In this document: piece after piece, positions 1 to 7,145 of the stretch
How the letters are laid out: the number at the start of each line of letters is the position of its first letter
Numbering within the stretch: position 1 is the first letter of the stretch
Source: Burkholderiales bacterium
GTDB taxonomy: Bacteria; Pseudomonadota; Gammaproteobacteria; Burkholderiales; Burkholderiaceae_F
Direction: 5' to 3'
Assembly: GCA_021298875.1 (NCBI GenBank)
Contig: JAJTHJ010000060.1
Span: forward strand, 1-11,990
Length of the DNA: 11,990 nt
The notes under the pieces: generated by a model
Database searches by the model: none
What the model saw: only the letters and a program-made list of their open reading frames with translations
What the model was told of the DNA's origin: nothing
Translations under genes and position numbers: made by a program

Positions 1-717
1 CGCGCCGCGGTATTCCTTCGGCAACGGCGGCGCATAGGCGCCGATCTTGGAGGTCTTCAAGCCGAGCGCGACCAGGCTCTCGGCGAGTTTGACCGCGGCG
101 GCGACACCATCGACCACCGGCACGCCAAACTCGCGCGACAGACCCGCGGCAAGGTCGGCCATGCCGGCGCAGCCGAGCACGATCGCCTCCGCGCGGTCTT
201 CGCGCAGCGCACGGTCGATTTCCTCGGCAATCCGCGCACGCGCCGGCGAGCTAGGTTCTTCCAGCGCCAGCACCGGCACCTCGGCAGCGCGCACCCGCGC
301 GCAGCGCGCGGCGAGGCCGTACTTGGCAAGGTTGTGTTCGATGGCTGCGACCGAGCGACCGAGCGTGGTCACCACTGCAAACTTGACCGCCAGCAGCGAC
401 GCGAGGTGAAACGCCGCCTCGCCGATGCCGATCACCGGCGCAGTCGCCAGCGCGCGCGCCGCGTCCAGCCCCGTGTCGTCGAAGCAGGCAAGCACGTAGG
501 CGTCAGGGGCCGACGACTCGCGTTGCAGCCGCGCGATCTCGCCCAGCAGTCCCGGCACGGCAAAGGCTTCGTCGTAGTAGCCCTCGATCGACACGGGGCC
601 GTCGGGAGGGTTCAACGCGACGATCTCCGTGCCCGGCGCTGCCACCGCGCGCGCCGCAGCGCCGACCTTGGTGGTCATCGACGCGGTGGTGTTGGGATTG
701 ACGACGGCGATCTTCAT
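1..717 (-). CDS. Asp/Glu/hydantoin racemase family protein (3' end beyond window)
   Basis: The 239 visible codons start at the ATG at 717 (MKIAVVNPNTT) and run off the left edge without a stop. The N-terminal VVNPNTT strand-loop and the two conserved cysteines, Cys78 (LACFDDTG) and Cys183 (VLGCAGM), are the hallmarks of the hydantoin/aspartate-glutamate racemase superfamily, which uses a two-cysteine, cofactor-free mechanism. Family members are about 230-250 residues, so only a short C-terminal tail is missing. The gene is last in the direction of an Opp/Dpp-type ABC importer, with a 196-nt gap holding a large hairpin repeat, so it is probably co-transcribed at reduced level or expressed separately. 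Inferred role: cytosolic racemisation of an imported amino acid or hydantoin. An allantoin or maleate-isomerase-like activity in the same superfamily cannot be excluded. No clear Shine-Dalgarno precedes the ATG. Confidence 0.85.
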   Translation of the reverse strand, partial: MKIAVVNPNTTASMTTKVGAAARAVAAPGTEIVALNPPDGPVSIEGYYDEAFAVPGLLGEIARLQRESSAPDAYVLACFDDTGLDAARALATAPVIGIGEAAFHLASLLAVKFAVVTTLGRSVAAIEHNLAKYGLAARCARVRAAEVPVLALEEPSSPARARIAEEIDRALREDRAEAIVLGCAGMADLAAGLSREFGVPVVDGVAAAVKLAESLVALGLKTSKIGAYAPPLPKEYRGA

Positions 718-797
718 CGCGCGACTTTACCGGGCTGGCGGCTCGTCGCTGCGGGCACGCGACACAGCGGCGATGGATGCGCAAAACCCCGTGCGTA

Positions 798-866
798 GCC
801 CCGGCGCAGGCCGGGGCCCAGCGACTTTTGGGAGTAACGACACCGGGCCCCGGCCTGCGCCGGGGC
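798..866. repeat. 22-bp perfect inverted repeat, REP/MITE-like
   Basis: Positions 798-819 and 845-866 are perfect reverse complements (core arm GCCCCGGCGCAGGCC), separated by a 25-nt loop. The arms resemble short GC-rich dispersed repeats common between genes in high-GC proteobacteria. The element lies between the last transporter ATPase gene and the racemase gene. No T-run follows the stem on either strand, so it does not look like an intrinsic terminator, although the strong RNA hairpin could stabilise or attenuate the operon transcript. Nothing else is recognisable in the 718-913 gap. Confidence 0.8.
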
Positions 867-913
867 GACGGCGCGAAGAAGGCGTCGGCGCACACGCAAG
901 ACCAAGGGACTCC

Positions 914-1897
914 TCATCGCGCGGTGGCGTCGGTGCGCAGACAACGCGCCTGATGGTCGGCCGCCAGTTGCACCAGCGCCGGCGCCTGCTCGCGACAGGC
1001 CGGCTGCGCCAACCGGCAGCGGTCGGCAAACGCGCAGCCGGGCGGCAGTGCGGACAGGTCCGGCGGGCTGCCGCCGATAGTCTGCAAGCGACCGCCTGCG
1101 CGCAGCGGGTGCGCGTCGGCGCGGCTGGCGAGCAGCGCCTGCGTGTACGGGTGGCGCGGCGCGTGGATCAGCGTGCGCGCCGGCCCTTGCTCGACGATGC
1201 GGCCGGCATACATCACCGCGATGCGGTCGGCCACTTCGATGGCCGCGCCGATGTCGTGCGTGACGAACACGATCCCCAGGCCAAGTTCGCGTTGCAGCTC
1301 GCGCAGCAGCAGCAGGATCTGGATCTGCACGGTGGCGTCGAGCGCGGTGGTCGGCTCGTCGGCCAGCAGCAGCTGCGGGCGGCAGGCAAGTGCCAACGCG
1401 ATCATCGCGCGCTGGCGCATGCCGCCGCTCATCTCGTGCGGGTAGGCGGCCAGCCGCCGCGCGGGGCTGGGGATGCGCACGCGCTCGAAGAGATGCAGCG
1501 CCCGCGCCTGCGCCTCGGCGGCGCTCACCGCCTCGTGCCGGCGGATCGTCTCGACGATCTGCGCGCCGAGCGGATACACCGGGTCGAGCGCCAGCAGCGG
1601 CTCCTGAAAGATCATCGACGCCACCTTGCCGCGGAACTGCGCGAGTGCCGCGCCGCCGAGCGCGAGCACGTCCTGTCCCGCGACTTCGATGCGGCCCGTC
1701 ATCGTCGTGCGCCGCGCCGGATGCAGCCGCAGGATCGAGCGCAGCGTCACGCTCTTGCCCGAGCCGGATTCGCCGATCAGCGCCAGCGCCTCGCCGCGCG
1801 CAAGCGTCAAGTCCACGCCGCCCACCGCGCGCACCGGCCGGCGCCCGCCGGTGAAGGTGACGTGCAGGTCGGCGATGGTGAGCACGGGGTCAGCCAT
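914..1897 (-). CDS. Peptide-type ABC importer ATP-binding protein, OppD/DppD class
   Basis: This 327-residue cytoplasmic ATPase energises the importer encoded upstream. Visible motifs are Walker A GESGSGKS (about residues 42-49), Q-loop Gln98, ABC signature MSGGM (156-160), Walker B LLLADE (176-181) and the switch His214. The FQEPLLALDP and HPYTQALL segments are of Opp/Dpp type. The C-terminal Oligo_HPY-like tail carries four cysteines at 288, 294, 301 and 319. The ATG at 1897 (MADPVLTIADLHVTF) was chosen because it matches the family N-terminus. An upstream TTG at 2056 would add 53 residues encoded by the repeat element and is not credible. The MSGGM signature and D-type motifs make this the D subunit, although it follows the F subunit rather than preceding it. 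The junction to the F gene is 213 nt and filled by a repeat; no good Shine-Dalgarno is visible. Confidence 0.93.
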   Translation of the reverse strand: MADPVLTIADLHVTFTGGRRPVRAVGGVDLTLARGEALALIGESGSGKSVTLRSILRLHPARRTTMTGRIEVAGQDVLALGGAALAQFRGKVASMIFQEPLLALDPVYPLGAQIVETIRRHEAVSAAEAQARALHLFERVRIPSPARRLAAYPHEMSGGMRQRAMIALALACRPQLLLADEPTTALDATVQIQILLLLRELQRELGLGIVFVTHDIGAAIEVADRIAVMYAGRIVEQGPARTLIHAPRHPYTQALLASRADAHPLRAGGRLQTIGGSPPDLSALPPGCAFADRCRLAQPACREQAPALVQLAADHQARCLRTDATAR

Positions 1898-1931
1898 GGT
1901 TGCTAGTTCGGTGCAGGCTTGATAAGCCCAG

Positions 1932-2087
1932 CGCCCCCACCCCAACCCTCCCCCGCAGGCGGGGGAGGGGGTAACCCCCTCCCCTGCGAAGCGGGGGGCG
2001 GAAGCGGGGTTTCGCGAAGCGCAGCTTCGCGCCGCTGGAGCGGCGAAGCCTTGCAAGGCCGAGACTGGACGGGTTGGGGTGGGGGCG
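1932..2087. repeat. 156-bp element with 17-bp terminal inverted repeats
   Basis: The ends CGCCCCCACCCCAACCC (1932-1948) and its exact reverse complement (2071-2087) bracket three smaller hairpins. These are CCCTCCCCCG/CGGGGGAGGG (1946-1955 with 1960-1969, loop CAGG), CGCGAAGC/GCTTCGCG (2013-2020 with 2024-2031) and CCGCT/AGCGG (2032-2036 with 2039-2043). There is no coding capacity worth reporting. The layout resembles the non-autonomous, MITE-like 'CCCTCACCCC...' repeats dispersed in many high-GC proteobacteria. It occupies most of the gap between the F-type and D-type ATPase genes. Confidence 0.8.
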
Positions 2088-2110
2088 TGAGCGCGCCGGC
2101 TCGGGGATGT

Positions 2111-3163
2111 TCATCGCGACGGCACTTTCCATTCGCCCGCACCGCCAGCCCGCGAATGCCCCGACCCCGGCTCGTGCATCAGGCAGGCCACCGCATGCGG
2201 CGCGGCGAGGTCGATCGCGGGCACGCGCTGCGCGCACACCGGCTCGGCCAGCGGGCAGCGGGTGTGAAAGCGGCAGCCCGGCGGCGGGTCGATGGGGTTG
2301 GGTGGATCGCCCGCCAGCGGCGCTTCGGTCGTGCGGCGGTCGGGGTCGAGCGTGGGCATCGAGGCCAGCAGCGCGCCGGTGTACGGGTGCAGCGGCGCGG
2401 TGAACAAGGCTTCGGTGGCGCCGAGTTCGGCCACGCGGCCCAGATACATCACCAGCACGCGGTCGGACAGCGTGCGCACCACGTGCAGGTCGTGGCTGAT
2501 GAAGACGTAGGTGAGGTCGAACTGCTCTTTGAGATCGAGCAGCAGGTTGAGCACCTGCGCTTCGACCGACTTGTCGAGGGCGGAGACCGCCTCGTCGAGG
2601 ATCAGCAGCCGCGGCTGCACGGCCAGCGCGCGCGCGATGTTCACGCGCTGGCGCTGGCCGCCGGAGAGTTCGTGCGGATAGCGCTCGGCGAAGCGGCGCG
2701 GCTCCAGCCCGACGCGCGCCAACAGGTCGCGCGCACGCTCCACCGCGGCGCGGTGCGCCAGCCCGTGCACCTGCGGGCCGAAGGCGATCGAGTCTTCCAC
2801 CGTCAACCGCGGGTTGAGCGAGGCATAGCTGTCCTGGAACACCATCTGCACCTGGCGGCGGAACTCGCGCAGCGGCAGGTCGTTGCCGCCGACCACGCGG
2901 CCGTCGAAGACGATCTCGCCGGCGTCGGGCGCGATCAGATGCATCAGCAGCCGCGCGGTGGTGCTCTTGCCGCAGCCGGACTCGCCGACCACGCCGAGGG
3001 TTTCGCCCTTGCGCACGACGAAGTCCACGCCGTCCACCGCGCGCACCACGGCGCGCGGCTGCCACGGCAAATTGCGCTTCAACGGAAAGTGGCGCAGCAG
3101 CCCGCGCACCGTGAGCAGCGGTTGCGCCGGGCCGCCGACGTCGTCCGCGGGCAGCGCGCTCAC
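2111..3163 (-). CDS. Peptide-type ABC importer ATP-binding protein, OppF/DppF class
   Basis: This 350-residue cytoplasmic ATPase is the second nucleotide-binding subunit of the importer. Walker A GESGCGKS (60-67), Q-loop Gln110, the FQDSYASLNPR segment, signature LSGGQ (166-170), Walker B LLILDE (186-191) and switch His224 are intact. The residue after the Walker B Glu is Ala192 (DEAVSALDKS) rather than the commoner Pro. The C-terminal Oligo_HPY region has cysteines at 297, 303, 310 and 327. The start is GTG at 3163. It overlaps the TGA of the upstream permease as GTGA and has a strong GGAGGT six nt upstream, which favours it over the in-frame codon at 3307, whose extension reads as antisense-like sequence inside the permease gene. 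Translation is probably coupled to the permease. Confidence 0.93.
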   Translation of the reverse strand: MSALPADDVGGPAQPLLTVRGLLRHFPLKRNLPWQPRAVVRAVDGVDFVVRKGETLGVVGESGCGKSTTARLLMHLIAPDAGEIVFDGRVVGGNDLPLREFRRQVQMVFQDSYASLNPRLTVEDSIAFGPQVHGLAHRAAVERARDLLARVGLEPRRFAERYPHELSGGQRQRVNIARALAVQPRLLILDEAVSALDKSVEAQVLNLLLDLKEQFDLTYVFISHDLHVVRTLSDRVLVMYLGRVAELGATEALFTAPLHPYTGALLASMPTLDPDRRTTEAPLAGDPPNPIDPPPGCRFHTRCPLAEPVCAQRVPAIDLAAPHAVACLMHEPGSGHSRAGGAGEWKVPSR

Positions 3164-4035
3164 TGCTTGACCTCCATGGCAGAGCGCAGGCCGTCGGCCA
3201 GCAGGTTGAAGGAGATCGAGGTGATGAAGATCATCACGCCCGGCAGCGCGGCGATCCACGGCTGCGTGTAAATGGCCGTGCGCAGCGTGTTGAGCATTAA
3301 CCCCCACTCCGGCTCCGGCGGCTTGACCCCGAGGCCGAGGAAGGACAGGCCGGATGCGAGGATCATCGACACCGCGATCAGGCTCGTCGCGTAGACGAAC
3401 ACCGGCCCCAGTACGTTGCCCAGCACGTGCACGCGCACGATGGTGAAGGCGCCGGCACCGGAGGCGCGCGCCGCTTCAACATAGTCGCGCCCGCGCACCT
3501 GGGCCGTGACGCTTTCCGCCACGCGGGCAATCGGCGGGATGAACACAATGGTGAGCGACAACAGCGCGTTGCCGATGCCCGCGCCCAGCGCGCCGGAAAG
3601 TGCTATCGCCAGCAGCACAGACGGGAAGGCGTAGAAGACGTCGATGGTGCGCATGATCGTCGCGTTGACGGCGCCGCCCGCATACCCGGCGAGGACGCCG
3701 AGCGCCGTGCCGAGCACGAAGGCGAACAGCACCGGCGTGATGCCCATGAAGAGCGACAGCCGCGCACCGACGATCAAGCGCGACAGCAAATCGCGGCCGA
3801 GCTCGTCGCTGCCCAAGGGGTAGCCCGGCGTGCCGATCGGCTGCAAGCGCTTGAGCATCGACGACGCATACGGGTGGGCCGGCGCAAGGTACGGGCCGAA
3901 GATCGCCATCAGCACCAGCAGCAGCACGACGAGGCCTGCGGCGACCGCGACCTTGTCGCGCAGCAGCCGGCGGCCCACCGTGCTCCAGTAGCCGGGGCTG
4001 CGTTCGAAGACGGGGGTGGCGACGACGGCGCTCAT
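3160..4035 (-). CDS. Peptide-type ABC importer permease, OppC/DppC class
   Basis: This 291-residue inner-membrane subunit has the OppC layout. A cytoplasmic N-terminus (RRLLRDKVA) leads into a first membrane helix at about 28-48. The family motif APAHPYA...YPLGSDELGRDLLSRLIVGAR (about 51-92) follows, then five further hydrophobic helices. The coupling EAA-like loop DYVEAARASGAGAFTIVRVHVLGN (184-207) contacts the ATPases. The ATG at 4035 lies four nt after the stop of permease B. A TTG at 4053 would add six residues and overlap that gene, but is less likely. No Shine-Dalgarno is obvious, so re-initiation after permease B is likely. It pairs with permease B as the heterodimeric channel. Confidence 0.94.
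   Translation of the reverse strand: MSAVVATPVFERSPGYWSTVGRRLLRDKVAVAAGLVVLLLVLMAIFGPYLAPAHPYASSMLKRLQPIGTPGYPLGSDELGRDLLSRLIVGARLSLFMGITPVLFAFVLGTALGVLAGYAGGAVNATIMRTIDVFYAFPSVLLAIALSGALGAGIGNALLSLTIVFIPPIARVAESVTAQVRGRDYVEAARASGAGAFTIVRVHVLGNVLGPVFVYATSLIAVSMILASGLSFLGLGVKPPEPEWGLMLNTLRTAIYTQPWIAALPGVMIFITSISFNLLADGLRSAMEVKQ
3170..3175 (-). promoter_or_regulatory. Shine-Dalgarno GGAGGT that fixes a GTG start
   Basis: On the minus strand GGAGGT is followed by six nt (CAAGCA) and the GTG at 3163. It lies inside the last codons of permease C. It is the strongest ribosome-binding site in the operon and sets the start of the F-type ATPase. Confidence 0.8.
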
Positions 4036-4039
4036 CGCG

Positions 4040-4993
4040 TCAGGCACGCGCAATCCGCGGGTCGAGCGCGGTCTGCACCAGATCCACCAGCACGTTCAGC
4101 ACGACGAAGAACATTGCCAGCACGAGGATCGTGCCTTGCAACAACGGCAGGTCGCGCTGGAAGATCGCGCTGTTGAGCAGGAAGCCCGTGCCGGGCCAGG
4201 AGAACACGGTCTCGATCAGGATCGAGCCGCCCAGCAGGTAGCCCAGTTGCAGGCCCATCACGGCCAGTGCGGTGGGTGCGACGTTCTTGACCACGTGGCG
4301 GAAGACGCCGAAGTCGGTCAGCCCCTTGGCGCGGAGACCCACCACCCATTCCTGCGCCAGCGCCTCAGCCACCAAAGCGCGCACCGTGCGGGCGATGATG
4401 CTCATTGGGATCACGCTCATCGTGACCGCGGGCAGGATCAAATGGCGCACGTGCTCCCAGTCCCACACCCAGACATCCGACCCGCCGGGGCCGGCGCCCG
4501 AGGGCGGCAACCAATTCAACTGCACGGCAAAGACGATCACCAGCACCATGCCGAGCCAGTAGTGCGGCACGCTGACGCCGAAGACCGCGGTGGCCGAAGC
4601 GAGCTTGTCCACCCAACTGTCGCGGAAGTAGCCGGCCACGAAGCCGAACAGCGCGCCGAAGAAAAAGCCGATCGCGGTGGCCGCCGTGGCCAGCATCAAG
4701 GTGTTGCCCACCGCGCGGAGCACCTCGGCCGCCACCGGCCGCCCGCTGGCGATCGAGGTGCCCAGATCGCCATGCAGCGCGCGCCAGACCCAGACGCCGA
4801 ATTGCTCGGGCAGCGACCGGTCGAAGCCGTACAGCGCCATGAGCTGCTTCTGCAACTCGGCCGACGCGTCCGGCGGCAACACCGACACCAGCGGATCGCC
4901 CGGCGCCAGATGCACGAGCGCGAAGCACACCAACGCCACGCCGAACATGGTCGGCGGGGTCAGCAGCAGGCGGCGGAGGAGATAGGCGAGCAC
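4040..4993 (-). CDS. Peptide-type ABC importer permease, OppB/DppB class
   Basis: This 317-residue inner-membrane subunit begins with the typical LAYLLRRLLLTPPTMFGV helix and the LVHLAPGDP motif (about 28-34). It then carries GFDRSLPEQFGVWV, several membrane helices, and the coupling segment WVVGLRAKGLTDFGVFRHV (about 216-234). The helix ETVFSWPGTGFLL near 261-273 is diagnostic of the family. The GTG at 4993 was chosen because family members start at this point. The frame stays open upstream to 5194, but the extra 67 residues are proline-rich translation of a repeat element. No Shine-Dalgarno precedes the GTG, so the exact start is the least certain point. It stands 228 nt downstream of the binding-protein gene. 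Confidence 0.92.
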   Translation of the reverse strand: MLAYLLRRLLLTPPTMFGVALVCFALVHLAPGDPLVSVLPPDASAELQKQLMALYGFDRSLPEQFGVWVWRALHGDLGTSIASGRPVAAEVLRAVGNTLMLATAATAIGFFFGALFGFVAGYFRDSWVDKLASATAVFGVSVPHYWLGMVLVIVFAVQLNWLPPSGAGPGGSDVWVWDWEHVRHLILPAVTMSVIPMSIIARTVRALVAEALAQEWVVGLRAKGLTDFGVFRHVVKNVAPTALAVMGLQLGYLLGGSILIETVFSWPGTGFLLNSAIFQRDLPLLQGTILVLAMFFVVLNVLVDLVQTALDPRIARA

Positions 4994-5064
4994 GGAAGGG
5001 AACTTGGCGACGGGGGCAGGTTGAGCTGTTTGCGGTGCTCGCGGCTTCGTGAGCACCAGAGCGT

Positions 5065-5157
5065 CCTCACCCGGCGCTTCACGCACCCTCTCCCACTGAT
5101 GTGGGAGAGGGTTTTCTCCTCTCGCCCGCATCAGCGGGAGAGGGGCCGGGGGTGAGG
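5065..5157. repeat. Dispersed hairpin repeat between binding-protein and permease genes
   Basis: The ends are imperfect inverted repeats: CCTCACCCGGC (5065-5075) and GCCGGGGGTGAGG (5145-5157). Inside is a perfect 12-bp hairpin ACCCTCTCCCAC/GTGGGAGAGGGT with a TGAT loop (5085-5112). A second, slightly bulged hairpin with arms CCTCTCGCCCGC and GCGGGAGAGG follows at about 5119-5142. This CCCTCTCCC...GGGAGAGGG design is widespread as an intergenic repeat in high-GC proteobacteria. The remaining 5161-5221 shows only a possible seven-pair stem and no T-run. Confidence 0.75.
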
Positions 5158-5221
5158 GCAAAGCAACGAGACCAAAGCCACTACGCGCCAGCAAGCCTCC
5201 GCCGGCGCGACGCGGCCCACG

Positions 5222-6886
5222 TCAATCCATCGTCATCGTCGCAATGTCGATGAACCAGCTCTTCGGCTGCACCACGTTCTTGACCCGCGGGCTCATCGCG
5301 CGCGGGCCGACGTCGTGGGCGATCCAGACGAAGGGCGTTTCCTCGACGATCCGCGCGTGCAGCTTGGCGAGCGCGGCGTCGCGCTGCTTGTCGTCGAAGC
5401 TGGTGCGCGCATCGGCGATCAGCTTGTCGAACTCCGCGTTGCCGAAGTAGCCCCAGTTGTTGGACACCGGCGGGAAGGTCTTGGTGCTGGTAAAGCGCAC
5501 CATCGCGAAGAACGGGTCCATCGCCGAAAAGCTGACGTTTATGGCGTTGCTGCCGTTGGCCGACGGGTCCTTGGCCCCCTTGCGCCAGTTGGTGAAGAGC
5601 GTGTTCCACTCGATCACATCGAAGCTCACATCGAAGTAGCACTGCTTCAACGACTGCTGGACGAACTCGTTCATCGGCAGCGGCTGCATCTGGCCCGAGC
5701 CTGAAGCCGAGATCTGCACCTTGACCTTGACGGGCTTGGCGGCGGAGTAGCCGGCTTCCTGCATCAGCTTCTGCGCGGCCGGCACGTCGTAGCGGATGTC
5801 GGACTTCGGCTCGCCCCACCACGGGTGGCCCGGCGGAACCGTGCCCTTGGGCACCGCCATCATGCCGCCCAAAAGCTTCAGCAGCCCGACGCGATCCACG
5901 CACAGATTGGCCGCCTGCCGCACCCGCTTGTCCAGCCACGGGGAGCCTTCGACGAACGACAACTGCCACGGCCACACGTGCGGCTGCTGGTTGAAGTAGA
6001 CCTTGAAGCCGCGGCCCTGGATCTGCGGCAGCGCATCGGGCGCCGGCGCCTCGATCCAGTCAACCTGCCCCGACAGCAGCGCCGCGGTGCGCGCGTTGGC
6101 TTCCGGCATCGGCAGCAGCACCACGCGGTCGATCTTCGGCACGCGCTTCGGGTCCCAGTAGCCCTTGTTGGCGGCGAGTTCCAGCCGCTCGCGCGGCACG
6201 AAGCGCGTGACGCGGAACGGGCCGGAGCCCGACGGGTCGGCGGCAAAGGCGATCCACGCCTGCTTGGCCCGCTCGGCCGGGTCGGTCACGTTGGCCGGCA
6301 CGGCCTTCAACTTCGCGTCCCACTGCGCCGGCGAAGCCATAAATAGATTGGTCAGGTTGATCGGCAGGAAGGAATCCGGCTCGCTGGTGGTCAGTTCCAC
6401 CGTCAGGTCGTCGATCTTGCGCGCGCTGCGCAGCGTGGGCATGCGCGAGGCGGTCACGCCGACCTGGCTCGCGTCGAACTGCGGCGCAGTCTTGTCCAGC
6501 ACTTTGCGCACGTTCCACACCACCGCGTCGGCGTTAAAGGCCGAGCCGTCGTGGAACTTCACGCCGGGGCGCAGCTTGAACACCCACTTGGTCTTGTCCT
6601 TGGTGTCCACCGACCACGACAGCGCCACCCCCGGAATCAGAACGCTCGGTGCGTCGGCCTTGGACAGATCCCATTGCGTGAGCGCGTCGTGAAGCGGGAT
6701 CGCGGTGAAGCGGTTGCCCTCGAAGCCCTGATCGGGCTGGCCGAGCGTGCGCGGGATGTCGGCGGCCGTCATCGCGACGCGCAGCGTTTTCTCCTGTGCC
6801 AGTGCTGAACCGCTGGACAAGGCGAGCGTTACCCCGGCAGCCAGCGCCAGCCGGCGCGCCCAGGTGGTCGAAGTGCAAGTAGTCAT
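5222..6886 (-). CDS. Periplasmic solute-binding protein, peptide/nickel type (family 5)
   Basis: This 554-residue protein captures the substrate in the periplasm and delivers it to the permeases. A Sec signal peptide is visible: Arg11-Arg12, a hydrophobic stretch at 13-24, and a likely cleavage after Ala30 (GSALA|QEKT). There is no lipobox. The mature part has the SBP_bac_5 pattern. It includes WVFKLRPGVKFHDGSAFNAD (about 117-136), SGPFRVTRFVPRERLEL, an HPWWGEPKSDIRYD segment, and a late NAEFDKLIADARTSFDDKQR helix before the C-terminus. Length is normal for the family. The ATG at 6886 places the signal peptide correctly, and 15 residues of possible upstream extension would bury it. It is the first gene of the minus-strand importer operon. 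The substrate (peptide, hydantoin, opine or other) is not readable from sequence. Confidence 0.93.
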   Translation of the reverse strand: MTTCTSTTWARRLALAAGVTLALSSGSALAQEKTLRVAMTAADIPRTLGQPDQGFEGNRFTAIPLHDALTQWDLSKADAPSVLIPGVALSWSVDTKDKTKWVFKLRPGVKFHDGSAFNADAVVWNVRKVLDKTAPQFDASQVGVTASRMPTLRSARKIDDLTVELTTSEPDSFLPINLTNLFMASPAQWDAKLKAVPANVTDPAERAKQAWIAFAADPSGSGPFRVTRFVPRERLELAANKGYWDPKRVPKIDRVVLLPMPEANARTAALLSGQVDWIEAPAPDALPQIQGRGFKVYFNQQPHVWPWQLSFVEGSPWLDKRVRQAANLCVDRVGLLKLLGGMMAVPKGTVPPGHPWWGEPKSDIRYDVPAAQKLMQEAGYSAAKPVKVKVQISASGSGQMQPLPMNEFVQQSLKQCYFDVSFDVIEWNTLFTNWRKGAKDPSANGSNAINVSFSAMDPFFAMVRFTSTKTFPPVSNNWGYFGNAEFDKLIADARTSFDDKQRDAALAKLHARIVEETPFVWIAHDVGPRAMSPRVKNVVQPKSWFIDIATMTMD

Positions 6887-7145
6887 GGAAGCGAATCCCC
6901 CGAATGAAAAGAAGCCAGCAAAGCAGGCCAACCCCGCCGCGCCTTTATGAAGCTCCGCAAGGCATATGCCACGGCCTGCGCTGGGCGGTCAATGCAAGGG
7001 ATAACCCGTGGGAGGCGCACCGCAACCGATGGTCTACGCACCCAGCGCGGGCAGGCTCAGGTTGGCTGCTGCACCAGCAGCGGCTGTCCCGCCCCAAGAC
7101 CGTGCGCGCCACTTGCGCTAACGGCCGCGCGGCACCGCGCTATCG
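6887..7145. other. 259-nt intergenic region upstream of importer operon
   Basis: No coding region is supported here. It must contain the end of the reductase transcript and the start of the importer operon, both on the minus strand. Visible structures are the 10-bp palindrome GGCATATGCC (6961-6970), a seven-bp hairpin GCTGCTG/CAGCAGC with a three-nt loop (7065-7081) and a GC-only stem GCGCGG/CCGCGC (7127-7140). None is followed by a T-run, so a classic terminator for the reductase gene is not seen. Confidence 0.5.
6963..6992 (-). promoter_or_regulatory. Candidate sigma70-type promoter of importer operon
   Basis: On the minus strand TTGACC (6992-6987) lies 18 nt before CATATG (6968-6963), about 75 nt upstream of the binding-protein ATG. 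The -35 matches consensus at five of six positions, and the -10 matches weakly. The -10 falls within the palindrome GGCATATGCC, which could also be a regulator site. Confidence 0.3.

Noticed and set aside
1919..3271. Long open frame on the plus strand (about 450 codons) across the ATPase gene
   Set aside because: It is antisense to a gene with intact Walker, signature and H-loop motifs, has His/Arg/Gln-rich composition and matches no family I know. It is a by-product of high GC.
4994..5194. 67-residue N-terminal extension of permease B
   Set aside because: It is a proline-rich translation of the repeat element. Family members begin at the LAYLLRRLLL helix.
914..6886. The importer as a novel transport system
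   Set aside because: All five subunits have standard Opp/Dpp motifs and lengths. Only the order, repeats and linked racemase are noteworthy.
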